The notes under the pieces were generated by a model, which saw only the letters and a list, made by a program, of their open reading frames with translations, did no database searches and was not told the DNA's origin. Shown piece after piece: positions 44,895 to 54,429 of a stretch of 64,000 bases of DNA. The DNA lies in NCBI GenBank assembly GCA_965223165.1, contig CBDCVQ010000003.1, positions 1-64,000 of the forward strand. The letters are read 5' to 3'. This DNA is from JABDMH01 sp965223165. Lineage in GTDB: Bacteria; Bacteroidota; Bacteroidia; Chitinophagales; Saprospiraceae. A program made the position numbers and the translations under genes. Numbering within the stretch: position 1 is the stretch's first letter; each line of letters starts with the position of its first letter.

Positions 44895-47150
44895 ATGAAA
44901 ACAATCGTCACATGCTCCCTGACCCTCCTGCTGGCCCTGCCCCTACTCCAAGGACAAGACACCATCCCCCTGGATCGGTACAAGCGAGCGGTGCAATTTC
45001 TCTGGAGCAACCTAGACAATAAGCGCGTCCATAATCTACATATCCGACCCCATTGGTTTGATGATAAGAAGGGCCTCTGGTTTGTCAATCGTCAGCCGGA
45101 ACAAAAGGAATACCGGCAAATCGATCTGGCCACCATGGCCACCACTCCCCTCTTCGATCATACCCGGCTAGCGGCTGTGCTGTCGGATACCTTAGACGAG
45201 GCATTCGACCCCCATGATCTGCCCATCAGCTATACGGAATATAAGAGCGACGAGGAAATCAGCTTTGCCTGTCAGGGTACTCGATTTGTTCTTGACCTTC
45301 ATGACTACTCCCTACGTAGGGCTGCCCAAAACGTTGAAAAAGACCCCTTTCAAGAAATATCGCCCGATAGCCAGTGGACCGCCTACGTGGAGGACTACAA
45401 TCTGTATATAAAGTCCTCTGACGGCCAGGTGAAGCAACTGAGTAAGGACGGTCGCAAGCAAGTGGAATATGCCACCTGGTATGGATGGGCAGACATCATG
45501 TATGGGGAGGGTGGAGAGCGACCGGAGCACTTCTACGTGTCCTGGTCGGAAGACAGCCAATGGCTACGCGCCAATCGATGCGACCTGACCCGCGCGGAGA
45601 AAATGTACCTGCTCGACTGGAGTGTTGATACCCTATATCGGCCGCGACTCCTCTCCTACTATCGCGCATCACCGGGCGATACCACTTTGATCTATGAAGA
45701 GCCCGTCTTCTATCACGCGGCCACAGGCCGTGAGGTCCGATCACCGCTAGGTCCGCAAGCCTATATCAATGGCACATCGGTGCGCTGGTCAGAGACCCCC
45801 GGTGTGGTGTACCTACTGCAGCAGAGTCGAGGCTACCAATCCATTGCACTCTATCGATTTCACCTGGACGGCGAGCAGTTGGACACGCTCTATCAAGAGT
45901 TTAGCGAGACCAACATTGACAATTTCCGATATCGTGTGGATGAGGAGGCTGGCTATGCATTCATACTTTCTGAAAAGAGCGGCTGGCGGCAGATCCATCG
46001 AATCAATTTGGAGACGAGTGAAACGCAGGCGGTGACTCAGGGAGCCTTCTACGTCAACGACATAATCAAGATGGACAGCGAGCAGAAGCGACTCTATTTC
46101 ACAGCGTCTGGGCGGGAAGCAGGAAGCAACCCGTATCATCGCTATTTCTACTGCGTGGGATACCATGGGGGCGATCTCAAACTACTCACCCCGGACGATT
46201 GCCACCACGATATCTCGCTGATGCCAGAGGGCCGCTACTTCGTGGACAATCGCTCTACGGCCAATCGTCCCACTGAGACGGTGCTCTGCGACTTGGAGGA
46301 TGGAATCGTCCTTGAGCACTTGGGCCAGGCCGATGTCTCGGCCCTGCCCGATTGGACACCGCCTCAAGTATGCGCTGTCAAGGCCAGAGACGGCCAAAGC
46401 ACAATCTATGCCGCTCTTTGGAAGCCCACCGACTTTGACCCGCAGAAGAAGTATCCCATCATCGACCACAGTTACACGGGACCGCACACCCAGATGTTTC
46501 CCCGGGATTTTAGAAGGACATTGGCCATCGGCAATCAGGCGTTGGCGGAGTTGGGCTTCGTGGTGATGATGGTGGATGGGTTAGGGTCGTCCGGTCGATC
46601 CAAAGCATTTCAGGACCATTCATACAAGAACCTTGGTGGCAATTTGGAAGACCATATCGCGGCCATCCGCCAGTTGTCCGAACAGTACGCTTGGATTGAC
46701 ACCAACCGGGTAGGCATTTTTGGACATTCTGCCGGAGGCTATGATGCCGGGCGGGCGGTATTGGCCTATCCGGATTTTTACAAAGTGGCCGTGGCGAGCT
46801 CGGCAGACCATGACCACCGGATGGAGAAAGCCTGGTGGCCGGAGATGTATATGGGCTGGCCGGTGGATTCTGCCTATCACCTGCAGTCCAATGTGACCAA
46901 CGCGGGCAATCTAAAGGGCAAACTCTTGATCACCCATGGTGGGATCGACGAGAACGTGAACCCCTCGGCCACCTTTAAGTTGGCGGAGGCACTCATCCGC
47001 GCGGACAAGCCCTTTGATATGCTTATCCTGCCCAGTCAGCGTCATGGGTATCGGGGCCCGCACGGCAGGTATTTCACCAAGACCCGCTGGAACTACTTTG
47101 TGCGTCATCTATTGGGCTTGGAGCCGCGCTGGGATTTTGCCTGGGAGTAG
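44895..47150 (+). CDS. Dipeptidyl peptidase IV-like serine peptidase (S9B)
   Basis: A 751-residue exported peptidase releasing N-terminal dipeptides. Signal MKTIVTCSLTLLLALPLLQGQ is followed by an eight-bladed propeller region (to about 470) and the hydrolase domain. Ser is in FGHSAGGYDAG near 612, Asp in GGIDENVNP and His in PSQRHGYRG near 717. Usual DPP-IV enzymes have GWSYGG at the serine; GHSAGG here suggests a side branch, so the specificity is uncertain. It is convergent with the tannase-like gene. Confidence 0.9.
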   Translation: MKTIVTCSLTLLLALPLLQGQDTIPLDRYKRAVQFLWSNLDNKRVHNLHIRPHWFDDKKGLWFVNRQPEQKEYRQIDLATMATTPLFDHTRLAAVLSDTLDEAFDPHDLPISYTEYKSDEEISFACQGTRFVLDLHDYSLRRAAQNVEKDPFQEISPDSQWTAYVEDYNLYIKSSDGQVKQLSKDGRKQVEYATWYGWADIMYGEGGERPEHFYVSWSEDSQWLRANRCDLTRAEKMYLLDWSVDTLYRPRLLSYYRASPGDTTLIYEEPVFYHAATGREVRSPLGPQAYINGTSVRWSETPGVVYLLQQSRGYQSIALYRFHLDGEQLDTLYQEFSETNIDNFRYRVDEEAGYAFILSEKSGWRQIHRINLETSETQAVTQGAFYVNDIIKMDSEQKRLYFTASGREAGSNPYHRYFYCVGYHGGDLKLLTPDDCHHDISLMPEGRYFVDNRSTANRPTETVLCDLEDGIVLEHLGQADVSALPDWTPPQVCAVKARDGQSTIYAALWKPTDFDPQKKYPIIDHSYTGPHTQMFPRDFRRTLAIGNQALAELGFVVMMVDGLGSSGRSKAFQDHSYKNLGGNLEDHIAAIRQLSEQYAWIDTNRVGIFGHSAGGYDAGRAVLAYPDFYKVAVASSADHDHRMEKAWWPEMYMGWPVDSAYHLQSNVTNAGNLKGKLLITHGGIDENVNPSATFKLAEALIRADKPFDMLILPSQRHGYRGPHGRYFTKTRWNYFVRHLLGLEPRWDFAWE

Positions 47151-47257
47151 GCGTGTGCAAGATGGTCAAGTTGGGTAGGAATTCACCCGACAGCAGCCTT
47201 GTGCACATCAGATCAAGTGAATGCGCACAGCGCTCTCAATCCGCCACAGGCCACGAC

Positions 47258-48796
47258 CTAGTTCTTGGCTGGGTCCCTTAGAAAACTGGTCTCCTCATTG
47301 GGATCACCCTTGCCATCATACTTCGCCCTTGCGGGATAAGGAAACACCGGTCTCGTCAGCTCTACCACATCATCCACGGTCTTTGAGACCACAATACGGT
47401 CGGGTACCACTCCCTCTTCCACCCATTGGCGCACGATCTCAATCCAATTGGCCTCACTAGGTCCGGTGCCACCCCCACAGTGCAGTACTCCGGGAAGGAG
47501 GAATAGTCGGGCGTAATCAGCCAGATCGGGGTCGACGGCCTGTGCTGCTTCATAGTGCTCAATCATCGTCAGGGCAGACAGGGCGTGGTCATTCCACCCA
47601 TGAAAAATGAGCAGCTTGCCCTCCCGCTCCTTGAATGCGCTGTAGTCCGTCGATGTAGCATTGAGGTATGAAGAGGCGTAGGCGGTCTCCTGCCTCCAGT
47701 CGGCAAAGTCGTAGGTAGTATAATCCCAGTCCGGGTCCTGATAGACCAAATACTTGAAGACCTCCGTGCCAAAACCAAAGTGCAGCGAGGGAAAACCCAG
47801 ACTCATTGTGCCGGGATTGGGCCCGGTAATCCAGGCCTTCCAACCGCCGGGTTCATCTTCGCATCCCAGCGGAAACCCCGGGTAGATTGGCCCTGTGGCA
47901 TCGGAAGGCCCTGAAAGAATCGTCCGGATCACCGCCAACTCCTCATCGGTAAAGCACTGCTCCGTGTCATCGGTGACGTCGCATCGGGGCAGCAGATCAA
48001 AGTCCATTTTGCAGTCTCTGGGATCCGCAAGCATCTGATCTGCCACTCCATCCAATGCATCACACTGCTCAAATACCGCTGCCTGAAATAGAGCGATTTC
48101 CTCCGGTGACAACAAGGTCTCGTCGAGTTGATCAGGATCTGGGTAGAGTGCCTGCACATTTTGAATGAACTCGGCAGCGGTGGCCGGCCAGTCCAAAATG
48201 GGAGCAGCAGCTACAATACCGTCGAAATCCTGTGGATAATATTGGGCCTCGATCATTGCTTGCCCTCCACCTCGAGAGCACCCCATGAAGTAGCTATAGT
48301 CGGGATAAGCGCAATAGTGCTTGCTGATGATGGCCTTTGAGACCACGGCGGTACGATGTATGGCCAGCCGACCAAAGTTGATTTGACGCTCCATATGGTG
48401 ATAGGCCCAATCGGCCTTCAGCCCCGGCCCCTTGTGCCCGGTGTCAGTGCCAGAGGTGGCATAACCTGCCGCGAGGCTGGACTTGGCCATATTCTGGATC
48501 GAGCCGACAAAGCCTCCACCACCACCCATCGCAAACCGGCCATTCCAGGCGGAGGGCAGCAACAGTTCAAAATTGATCTCCTTGCTGATGGTTCCAAGTA
48601 CCTGACAATGCGGTACGGGCTCACTGAGGGATGCTACCTCCCGGATGGTCACATCAGCCAGCCGCAGGGAAAGAAGACTGTCGCATGGCAGGCACGCCGG
48701 CCGATCAGCTATTGGACCGCTGGATTGGGCGGATAAAGTGTGCGATCCCAGCAGCACGATAAAGAGGTAGGATACGATGGGCACTGTTCGGTACAT
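47258..48796 (-). CDS. Tannase / feruloyl esterase-family hydrolase, exported
   Basis: A 512-residue secreted esterase with signal VSYLFIVLLGSHTLSAQ. The nucleophile Ser174 lies in MGCSRGGGQAM, with the adjacent Cys expected to pair with a Cys near the catalytic His, as in feruloyl esterases. Other family features are GGGGGFVGSIQNM, DFDGIVAAAPILDW, HGWNDHALSALTMIEHYE (Asp) and LLPGVLHCGGGTGP (His and Cys). It probably releases phenolic acids from plant or algal polymers. Confidence 0.93.
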   Translation of the reverse strand: MYRTVPIVSYLFIVLLGSHTLSAQSSGPIADRPACLPCDSLLSLRLADVTIREVASLSEPVPHCQVLGTISKEINFELLLPSAWNGRFAMGGGGGFVGSIQNMAKSSLAAGYATSGTDTGHKGPGLKADWAYHHMERQINFGRLAIHRTAVVSKAIISKHYCAYPDYSYFMGCSRGGGQAMIEAQYYPQDFDGIVAAAPILDWPATAAEFIQNVQALYPDPDQLDETLLSPEEIALFQAAVFEQCDALDGVADQMLADPRDCKMDFDLLPRCDVTDDTEQCFTDEELAVIRTILSGPSDATGPIYPGFPLGCEDEPGGWKAWITGPNPGTMSLGFPSLHFGFGTEVFKYLVYQDPDWDYTTYDFADWRQETAYASSYLNATSTDYSAFKEREGKLLIFHGWNDHALSALTMIEHYEAAQAVDPDLADYARLFLLPGVLHCGGGTGPSEANWIEIVRQWVEEGVVPDRIVVSKTVDDVVELTRPVFPYPARAKYDGKGDPNEETSFLRDPAKN

Positions 48797-48960
48797 AGGA
48801 CTCAGATTTTGTTCCTTTTAAAGGTAAGGCTAAAACCGGGAGCAGTGAACAATCCTGTCATCGCAGGATGCGAAGATCGATGGTATCTGCACAAGCGCAA
48901 GAGAAATGCCCGACACTGCCAGTCGCAGGCCGGGCATCAATATCATTGTCGCGGCAACAT

Positions 48961-49356
48961 CTACATCGCGCCAATCTGCTGCATAAGGGTGGCCGGGTTC
49001 ATTTCGAGATATTCATTGGTGACCTGCCCGTTTTCGATTTCGAAGAGATCCATGAAGCTAAAACTGACATCATTGCCGGAGGCTGGCACACCGTTAAACT
49101 CACCAACGTGGGTGCCTGTCCATCGACCACGGACCACCACCGTGTCCTGCCCTTCAACCACCTGCTCCATGATGTGCTCGCCCTTTAACGCAGCAGTCAT
49201 CATTTGCGCCATCCCCAAGTGCTCCTGGACATTAGAAGGCACTGGACTCAGCGGATTGTGAAATTTGTGCTCTGGCGACATCAAGGTAGCCAGCATGTCA
49301 AAGTCTTGGTTATCAATGCAACCGTACCATTTCTTTACAAGCTCAGTATTGCTCAT
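48961..49356 (-). CDS. SnoaL/NTF2-like small protein
   Basis: A 131-residue cone-fold protein. MSNTELVKKWYGCIDNQDFDML is the opening helix, followed by MSPEHKFHNP, VVVRGRWTGTHVGEFNG and a final FEIENGQVTNEYLEMNPATLM, as in ester cyclase-like SnoaL proteins. An in-frame ATG four codons upstream is an alternative start. The substrate is unknown. It is read away from the hexamer repeat, which lies about 130 bases upstream of its start. Confidence 0.85.
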   Translation of the reverse strand: MSNTELVKKWYGCIDNQDFDMLATLMSPEHKFHNPLSPVPSNVQEHLGMAQMMTAALKGEHIMEQVVEGQDTVVVRGRWTGTHVGEFNGVPASGNDVSFSFMDLFEIENGQVTNEYLEMNPATLMQQIGAM

Positions 49357-49485
49357 CTCAAAAAACATTTAAGGTTATCAATCCTTTCAAGGACGAACAC
49401 CCCAAGGATTTTTGGACACACCTGGCGGCTTTTTCCATCACCCAATCACCCACATCACTAATGCGCAGTGCAAATTGCCCTTGCC

Positions 49486-49761
49486 ATTGACATTGACATT
49501 GACATTGATATTGACATTGCCATTGACATTGCCATTGACATTGCCATTGACATTGCCATTGACATTGACATTGATATTGACATTGACATTGATATTGCCA
49601 TTGATATTGCCATTGATATTGCCATTGACATTGATATTGCCATTGACATTGATATTGCCATTGACATTGATATTGCCATTGACATTGATATTGCCATTGA
49701 CATTGATATTGCCATTGACATTGATATTGCCATTGACATTGACATTGATATTGCCATTGAC
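49486..49761. repeat. 46 perfect-phase hexamers ATTG(AC/AT/CC) with an 18-bp higher-order unit
   Basis: Exactly 276 bases made of 46 hexamers, each ATTGAC, ATTGAT or ATTGCC, without a single insertion or deletion. From about 49610 they settle into a repeating 18-base order ATTGAC-ATTGAT-ATTGCC. The left half uses other orders, including alternating ATTGAC/ATTGCC. Both strands are open (Ile-Asp/Ala one way, Asn-Val/Gly the other) but this is a product of the repeat, not a gene. It lies in the 507-base region between divergent genes, about 100 bases before the NIPSNAP start; nothing else is seen in that gap. Confidence 0.97.
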
Positions 49762-49863
49762 GCCGCTAAAATCCCTTATCTTGACCGCTATCAGGTGGGT
49801 GCGTGAAAAGCCTCGACGTAATACCACCCATCCATTCACAAGGACCGTAAACATTAATCACAG

Positions 49864-50619
49864 ATGAAAAGAAGAAAATTTATGAACACGGCAGTAGCAG
49901 CTTCTGCCCTTCCCCTCTATGCCTCGGCAAAAGCGGGACATGGTCGCTGGGCCGATGGCAATGAACTTTATGAATTTCGCACCTATGAGCTCAAGTTTGC
50001 CTCGAATACCACCCTGTTAATGAGCTATTTGCGTGACACCCTAGCACCTGGTCTAACAGACCTTGGGGTCAATCACTTTATGTTGTTTGAAGAACTCGGT
50101 AAATCCGACCCGAAAAAGATCCACGCCCTTATCAGCTACCCCTCGGCCGACATCTACGTGCAAGCGCAACAGCTGACCTCCCAGCCGGGTTTTCTGGAGC
50201 GTGCCGCTGCGTACAATGAAAATGATAAGCCGATTTATGCCAGATTTACCTCGATGCTGTTACTTGCCTTTGACGGCATGGCGCAAATGCTGGACCCGAT
50301 CGATGGTGCCAATCTCTACGAGTTGCGGATCTATGAAGGGTACGACGAGGATGCGGTGCGGCGCAAGATCAAGATGTTTGACGACGAAGAGATAGCCCTC
50401 TTTCACAAGGTTGGTCTACATCCGCTATTCTTTGGCGATATGATCGCCGGACCCTACCGACCCAGCCTGGTGTATATGCTCAACTTCACCGATATGGCGC
50501 AGCGCGATGCCAACTGGAAGACCTTTATCCAACATCCCGAGTGGGATGCCATGAAAAATAAGCCCATCTACGCCAACACCGTATCGAATATTCGAAGGAT
50601 ATTTCTTACGCCCATCTAA
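49864..50619 (+). CDS. NIPSNAP-family protein with Tat-like leader
   Basis: A 251-residue protein with two ferredoxin-like NIPSNAP repeats. The first is YEFRTYELKFASNTTLLMSYL and the second starts LYELRIYEGYDEDAVRRKIKMF. The leader MKRRKFMNTAVAASALPLYASA is twin-arginine-like. Bacteroidota NIPSNAP proteins of this form are common but of unknown function. It is followed 12 bases later by a sulfatase gene, so the two are probably co-transcribed. The hexamer repeat lies just upstream and could affect its expression. Confidence 0.9.
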   Translation: MKRRKFMNTAVAASALPLYASAKAGHGRWADGNELYEFRTYELKFASNTTLLMSYLRDTLAPGLTDLGVNHFMLFEELGKSDPKKIHALISYPSADIYVQAQQLTSQPGFLERAAAYNENDKPIYARFTSMLLLAFDGMAQMLDPIDGANLYELRIYEGYDEDAVRRKIKMFDDEEIALFHKVGLHPLFFGDMIAGPYRPSLVYMLNFTDMAQRDANWKTFIQHPEWDAMKNKPIYANTVSNIRRIFLTPI

Positions 50620-50631
50620 CTGCGCCTCCAG

Positions 50632-51948
50632 ATGGCAAGGTATCTTCTCGGTGGATTGTTCTTATGGGGGACTTGGCTGTCATGTGTTCAGCCGAAACCA
50701 GAGGATCGACCACCCAACTTTGTGCTGATTATGGCCGACGATCTGGGATATGCCGGTATCGGCTGCTATGGCAATGAGGTCATACATACCGCGCATCTGG
50801 ATCGCATGGCGACCGAGGGCCTGCGGTTTACAGACTACCACTCCAATGGCAGTGTTTGTTCACCGACGCGGGCAGCTATGCTCACCGGCAGGTATCAACA
50901 GCGGTCAGGCCTGGAAGGCGTGATCTATGCCCGCGGTCCCACCCGAGCGACGGGTCTGGATACAAACGAGCACACGGTGGCAAGCCTGCTGAAGGCGGAG
51001 GGTTACGCCACCGCGATCATAGGCAAATGGCATCTCGGATATCAAAAGCGGTTTAATCCGACCCATTGCGGGTTTGATGAGTTTCGGGGCTATGTCAGCG
51101 GCAATGTGGATTTTCATACGCACTATGACAATGCTGGCGTCTACGACTGGTGGCACGACACGGATACAGTCATCGAAGAGGGATATGTCACGGACCTCAT
51201 CACCCAACACTCCGTCGAATTTATTCAGCGCCATAAGAACCAGCCCTTCTTCCTATATGTCCCGCACGAGGCCCCGCACGTCCCATTTCAGGGTAGGAAT
51301 GATCCGGGGTACCGCTTTGCAGACAATGAATTCACCTATCACGGACCTGTGCAAGATCAAGATCGAGCCTACATCGAAATGGTGGAGGTGATGGATGAGG
51401 GGATCGGCAAGATCATGGAGACGCTGGAAAGTGAAGGGCTGGCAGAAAATACGCTGGTTTTCTTCGTTTCCGATAATGGAGGTGAACCATTCGGACATAA
51501 TGGACCATTGAGAGATGACAAGGGCAGCCTGTTTGAAGGCGGACACCGCGTGCCGGCCATTGCATGGTGGAAAGGTCAGGTAGAACCAGGGATAAGCGAC
51601 GCGACCGTCATGAGCTTCGACCTGATGCCCACTTTTTTAGCACTGGCAGACGTAGGGTGGCCTGAGGGACACCCTCTGGATGGCATTGACTTGAGTAGTC
51701 ACATACTACAAGGAGCACCACTCTCTCCGCGAACCCTATTCTGGAGGTACAGAGAGTCGAAAGCGGTACGATCCGGCCCCTTCAAGTTAATGACGATCGC
51801 GAATGATACGATGCTGTTCGATCTAACCACGGATCTTGCCGAGCAGTCCGACATCTCGTCGTCGCATCCCGGGGAGCGAACGCAGCTGTTAAACGAACTG
51901 GCGGCATGGGAGCAAGAAATGAATGCCGTGACACAGAAGACACGTTGA
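50632..51948 (+). CDS. Sulfatase (formylglycine-dependent), lipoprotein
   Basis: A 438-residue sulfate ester hydrolase. The lipoprotein signal ends TWLSCVQ. PNFVLIMADDLGYAGIG holds the metal Asp pair, and CSPTR at 76-80 is the C-x-P-x-R site where Cys76 is converted to formylglycine. GKWHLGY, HEAPHVPFQG and VSDNGGEPFGHNGPL supply further active-site residues. It likely removes sulfate from a marine-type polysaccharide. No sulfatase-maturing enzyme is seen nearby. Confidence 0.95.
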   Translation: MARYLLGGLFLWGTWLSCVQPKPEDRPPNFVLIMADDLGYAGIGCYGNEVIHTAHLDRMATEGLRFTDYHSNGSVCSPTRAAMLTGRYQQRSGLEGVIYARGPTRATGLDTNEHTVASLLKAEGYATAIIGKWHLGYQKRFNPTHCGFDEFRGYVSGNVDFHTHYDNAGVYDWWHDTDTVIEEGYVTDLITQHSVEFIQRHKNQPFFLYVPHEAPHVPFQGRNDPGYRFADNEFTYHGPVQDQDRAYIEMVEVMDEGIGKIMETLESEGLAENTLVFFVSDNGGEPFGHNGPLRDDKGSLFEGGHRVPAIAWWKGQVEPGISDATVMSFDLMPTFLALADVGWPEGHPLDGIDLSSHILQGAPLSPRTLFWRYRESKAVRSGPFKLMTIANDTMLFDLTTDLAEQSDISSSHPGERTQLLNELAAWEQEMNAVTQKTR

Positions 51949-52163
51949 TCTCTTGTCCACGACCTCCTCGCCATTGGACTGACTAGAGAATACGTGCATT
52001 GCTCCTACCCATTGGGAGGGTACACAATCTGTGCAGGTGAACCAGTCTCCTAGAGAGATCGACCACTGACAAAATCGGATGCCGACATTTAGGTGAATTC
52101 CTAACTATTTTTATTACAGTCGCGGATTTTGAAATGCCTAAGTAGCACTGAGCCTCTAGAAAA

Positions 52164-53318
52164 ATGCACTATCTGTTGCCTATGGTTATCTTCCTGGCCT
52201 TATCATGTGCAGGCGAAGATTCTCGCCGTGAGGACCCGGATTTGCCATTGGCAACCATTGTAGTAAATCCCGAAAATGATGCCCTATCCGTCCTAGACAT
52301 ATCTCCCGTGACGCGAAGTGCAACAGCCCTTTCTGCAATTGACAACAGGCCAGTAGGTATTGCCTTCAAAATCTTGAGTCACCGTGAGCGGTATTACATT
52401 TTGGATTGGAAGACAAAACAGATCTACATATTTGATGTCAATGGTCATTTCCTATCTAGCCTTGCCGATCAGGGCAGGGGCCCAGGTGAACTGTTGTTCG
52501 CGATTGATTTCTGCATTGATGATCAGCGGAATGAATTGAACGTTATCGATGTTCGAAAGGGAGAAGTCCTTGCCTATACGACGAGCGGGAGATATCTGGA
52601 GACCAAATCCCTTGGCACTTTCTATTGCAATGCCATAGTTTCAGTTGACTCTAATACATTTTTTGCAACCAATTATCAATTCTCAGAGGAGACAAAATAC
52701 CTGGTTGAGACTGGTAAAGACTTTCATGAGGTAATATCATCACATTTCGTGCCTGAGATGGACATTCATAGGTCCTATAGTCATCCTCACATGTTCACAA
52801 GGAGAGCTGACTTGGTCTATTTTTCGATGCCTTTCGCTGACACCATCTTCAAACTTTCAAGGGGACACGTTGAACCAGCGTACAGGATTGACTTCGGGGC
52901 GAGTGGACTGACAGCCGCACAGCGATCCTTGGATCGGTATCAGCTTGAAGCAGCAATACAAAGAGAAAATAAGGCTGCCAATGCAACAAATTTCCATGCA
53001 TTTGACAACTACATCTATTTCGCATTCAGGTCGGGCCGGGACGTAATTCACTACTTCCACGACCTTTCACAAGGAACAGGAATGGCAGCCAAACAGCTTG
53101 AGTTAGGGGGAGTACCGGTAGAGTTGTATGGTTATAGTCAGGACGGCGAGAAGTTGATTGGGAGTATTGCCATTGAGGGTGGTGATGAGCAAATCGAGGC
53201 CATAAAAGCTGCGCTAGGCTCGGCGATCCCTTTAAAGGGCAACTGGTCTGAGCAAGTCGGACTTATTCTAGTTGAAGTTGCTGACCTGGCAGCCCTTTTT
53301 GCAGCTGGCGTCAATTAA
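52164..53318 (+). CDS. 6-bladed beta-propeller lipoprotein
   Basis: A 384-residue lipoprotein (LALSCAGE signal) of the Bacteroidota 6-bladed propeller family. Blade-like repeats include YYILDWKTKQIYIFDVNGHFL, GRGPGEL (a hallmark of this family) and LNVIDVRKGEVLAYTTSG. The role is unknown; such proteins are thought to bind ligands at the cell surface. It stands alone, with gaps of about 215 and 186 bases on either side, and is slightly more AT-rich than the genes around it. Confidence 0.88.
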   Translation: MHYLLPMVIFLALSCAGEDSRREDPDLPLATIVVNPENDALSVLDISPVTRSATALSAIDNRPVGIAFKILSHRERYYILDWKTKQIYIFDVNGHFLSSLADQGRGPGELLFAIDFCIDDQRNELNVIDVRKGEVLAYTTSGRYLETKSLGTFYCNAIVSVDSNTFFATNYQFSEETKYLVETGKDFHEVISSHFVPEMDIHRSYSHPHMFTRRADLVYFSMPFADTIFKLSRGHVEPAYRIDFGASGLTAAQRSLDRYQLEAAIQRENKAANATNFHAFDNYIYFAFRSGRDVIHYFHDLSQGTGMAAKQLELGGVPVELYGYSQDGEKLIGSIAIEGGDEQIEAIKAALGSAIPLKGNWSEQVGLILVEVADLAALFAAGVN

Positions 53319-53504
53319 GTGAGTAATTCACAGCGGGCCGAAAGTCTGAACTCCTTGTCGATTATTGGAAACTAGATTTGTGACCATGCCATCGCCTACG
53401 CCGCTAGTTCTATTTCCGATATTAGCCAATAGTGATGTTGGAGTGCGATAGATCAGGTTAGCTCGCAGATCATTATCTGAAGCTGCATTCTGGGTTGATG
53501 TAGT

Positions 53505-54392
53505 ATGGAACGAATAAACTGGAAGGATGTGTTCCCGGTACTAGCAGTCATCGGTGCGCTGGCTCTGGGTTGTCGTGGTGACAGGAGCACATTTGCCGAA
53601 GCGAAAGGGATGACCCTAACCTCCCAATGGCAATGCTGCGACGGGCTGGAGCAACCTGAAAGTGTACTCGTCGACCGAAAACGGCAAGTGTTGTATGTCA
53701 CCAATGGCCGTCAATATGCCCCTGGCACGGATGGATTCATATCGCGACTCTCATTGGATGGCCAATTGATAGAGCTCCGCTGGGTGGACAGCCTCAGCCG
53801 GCCCACCGGGATGGCCCTACGAGGCGATCAGCTATTCGTCGCGGACGTGGACAAGTTGCGCGTAATCAATCCCGAAACGGGAGAAGTGACAGCGGCCATT
53901 GGGGAGCCGGTAGCAAACGCCGGACTGAACGACGTGGTCATCTTTCAGGATTCCATTGTTATGGTCAGCGCTTCTCCTGTGCATTCGGTCTTTCAGCTTG
54001 AAAGGGACCATCTAACGCACTTCGTTTCGGGAGAAGACCACTTTGCCTGGGCCAATGGTCTCATTCAGCACGGTGGTGACCTTATCGTGGCCGGTTTGCA
54101 TCTCGCTATTGTGGCCCCTGAAGGGGAAGTCCAAATGCAAGTGACCAAGCCCCTGGTCAAAGATTTTGACGGTCTTGTCTCGCTGGGCAGTCGAGGTTTG
54201 ATCCTGTCGACCGTGGAAAATTCAGCGCTCTGGCAGGTTGATCAACAAGGTCAGGCGAACAAACTATTGGATGATGGTTCGTATTTTTCTGACTTTGATT
54301 ACGATGCACGGTCGGATCGGCTATACGTCGCTCGCGGCCATCACCAAGAGAGAAGATACTTCGTGGAGGCCTTCGAGATCACAACCAAGTAA
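53505..54392 (+). CDS. SMP-30/NHL-like beta-propeller lipoprotein
   Basis: A 295-residue protein with a lipoprotein signal (GALALGCRG) and a propeller pattern: GLEQPESVLVDRKRQVLYVTNG, LSRPTGMALRGDQLFVADVDKLRVINPETGE, FAWANGLIQHGGDLIVAG. It is close to gluconolactonase/SMP-30 and NHL proteins, but the acid metal ligands of true lactonases cannot be placed with confidence. It is followed 37 bases later by an esterase gene, probably in one transcript. Confidence 0.85.
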   Translation: MERINWKDVFPVLAVIGALALGCRGDRSTFAEAKGMTLTSQWQCCDGLEQPESVLVDRKRQVLYVTNGRQYAPGTDGFISRLSLDGQLIELRWVDSLSRPTGMALRGDQLFVADVDKLRVINPETGEVTAAIGEPVANAGLNDVVIFQDSIVMVSASPVHSVFQLERDHLTHFVSGEDHFAWANGLIQHGGDLIVAGLHLAIVAPEGEVQMQVTKPLVKDFDGLVSLGSRGLILSTVENSALWQVDQQGQANKLLDDGSYFSDFDYDARSDRLYVARGHHQERRYFVEAFEITTK

Positions 54393-54429
54393 CAATGGAC
54401 TTCTGACGGACAAAAAACAGATCACTACT

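Noticed and set aside
47170..47191. Hairpin between the DPP-IV-like and tannase-like genes as a two-way terminator
   Set aside because: A seven-pair stem with a wobble is present (GTTGGGT with ACCCGAC), but no T run follows on either strand, so the call is too weak.
49438..49867. Proteins rich in Ile-Asp-Ala or Asn-Val-Gly across the hexamer repeat
   Set aside because: A six-base repeat without stop codons gives open frames on both strands automatically; there is no coding-like start or flanking domain.
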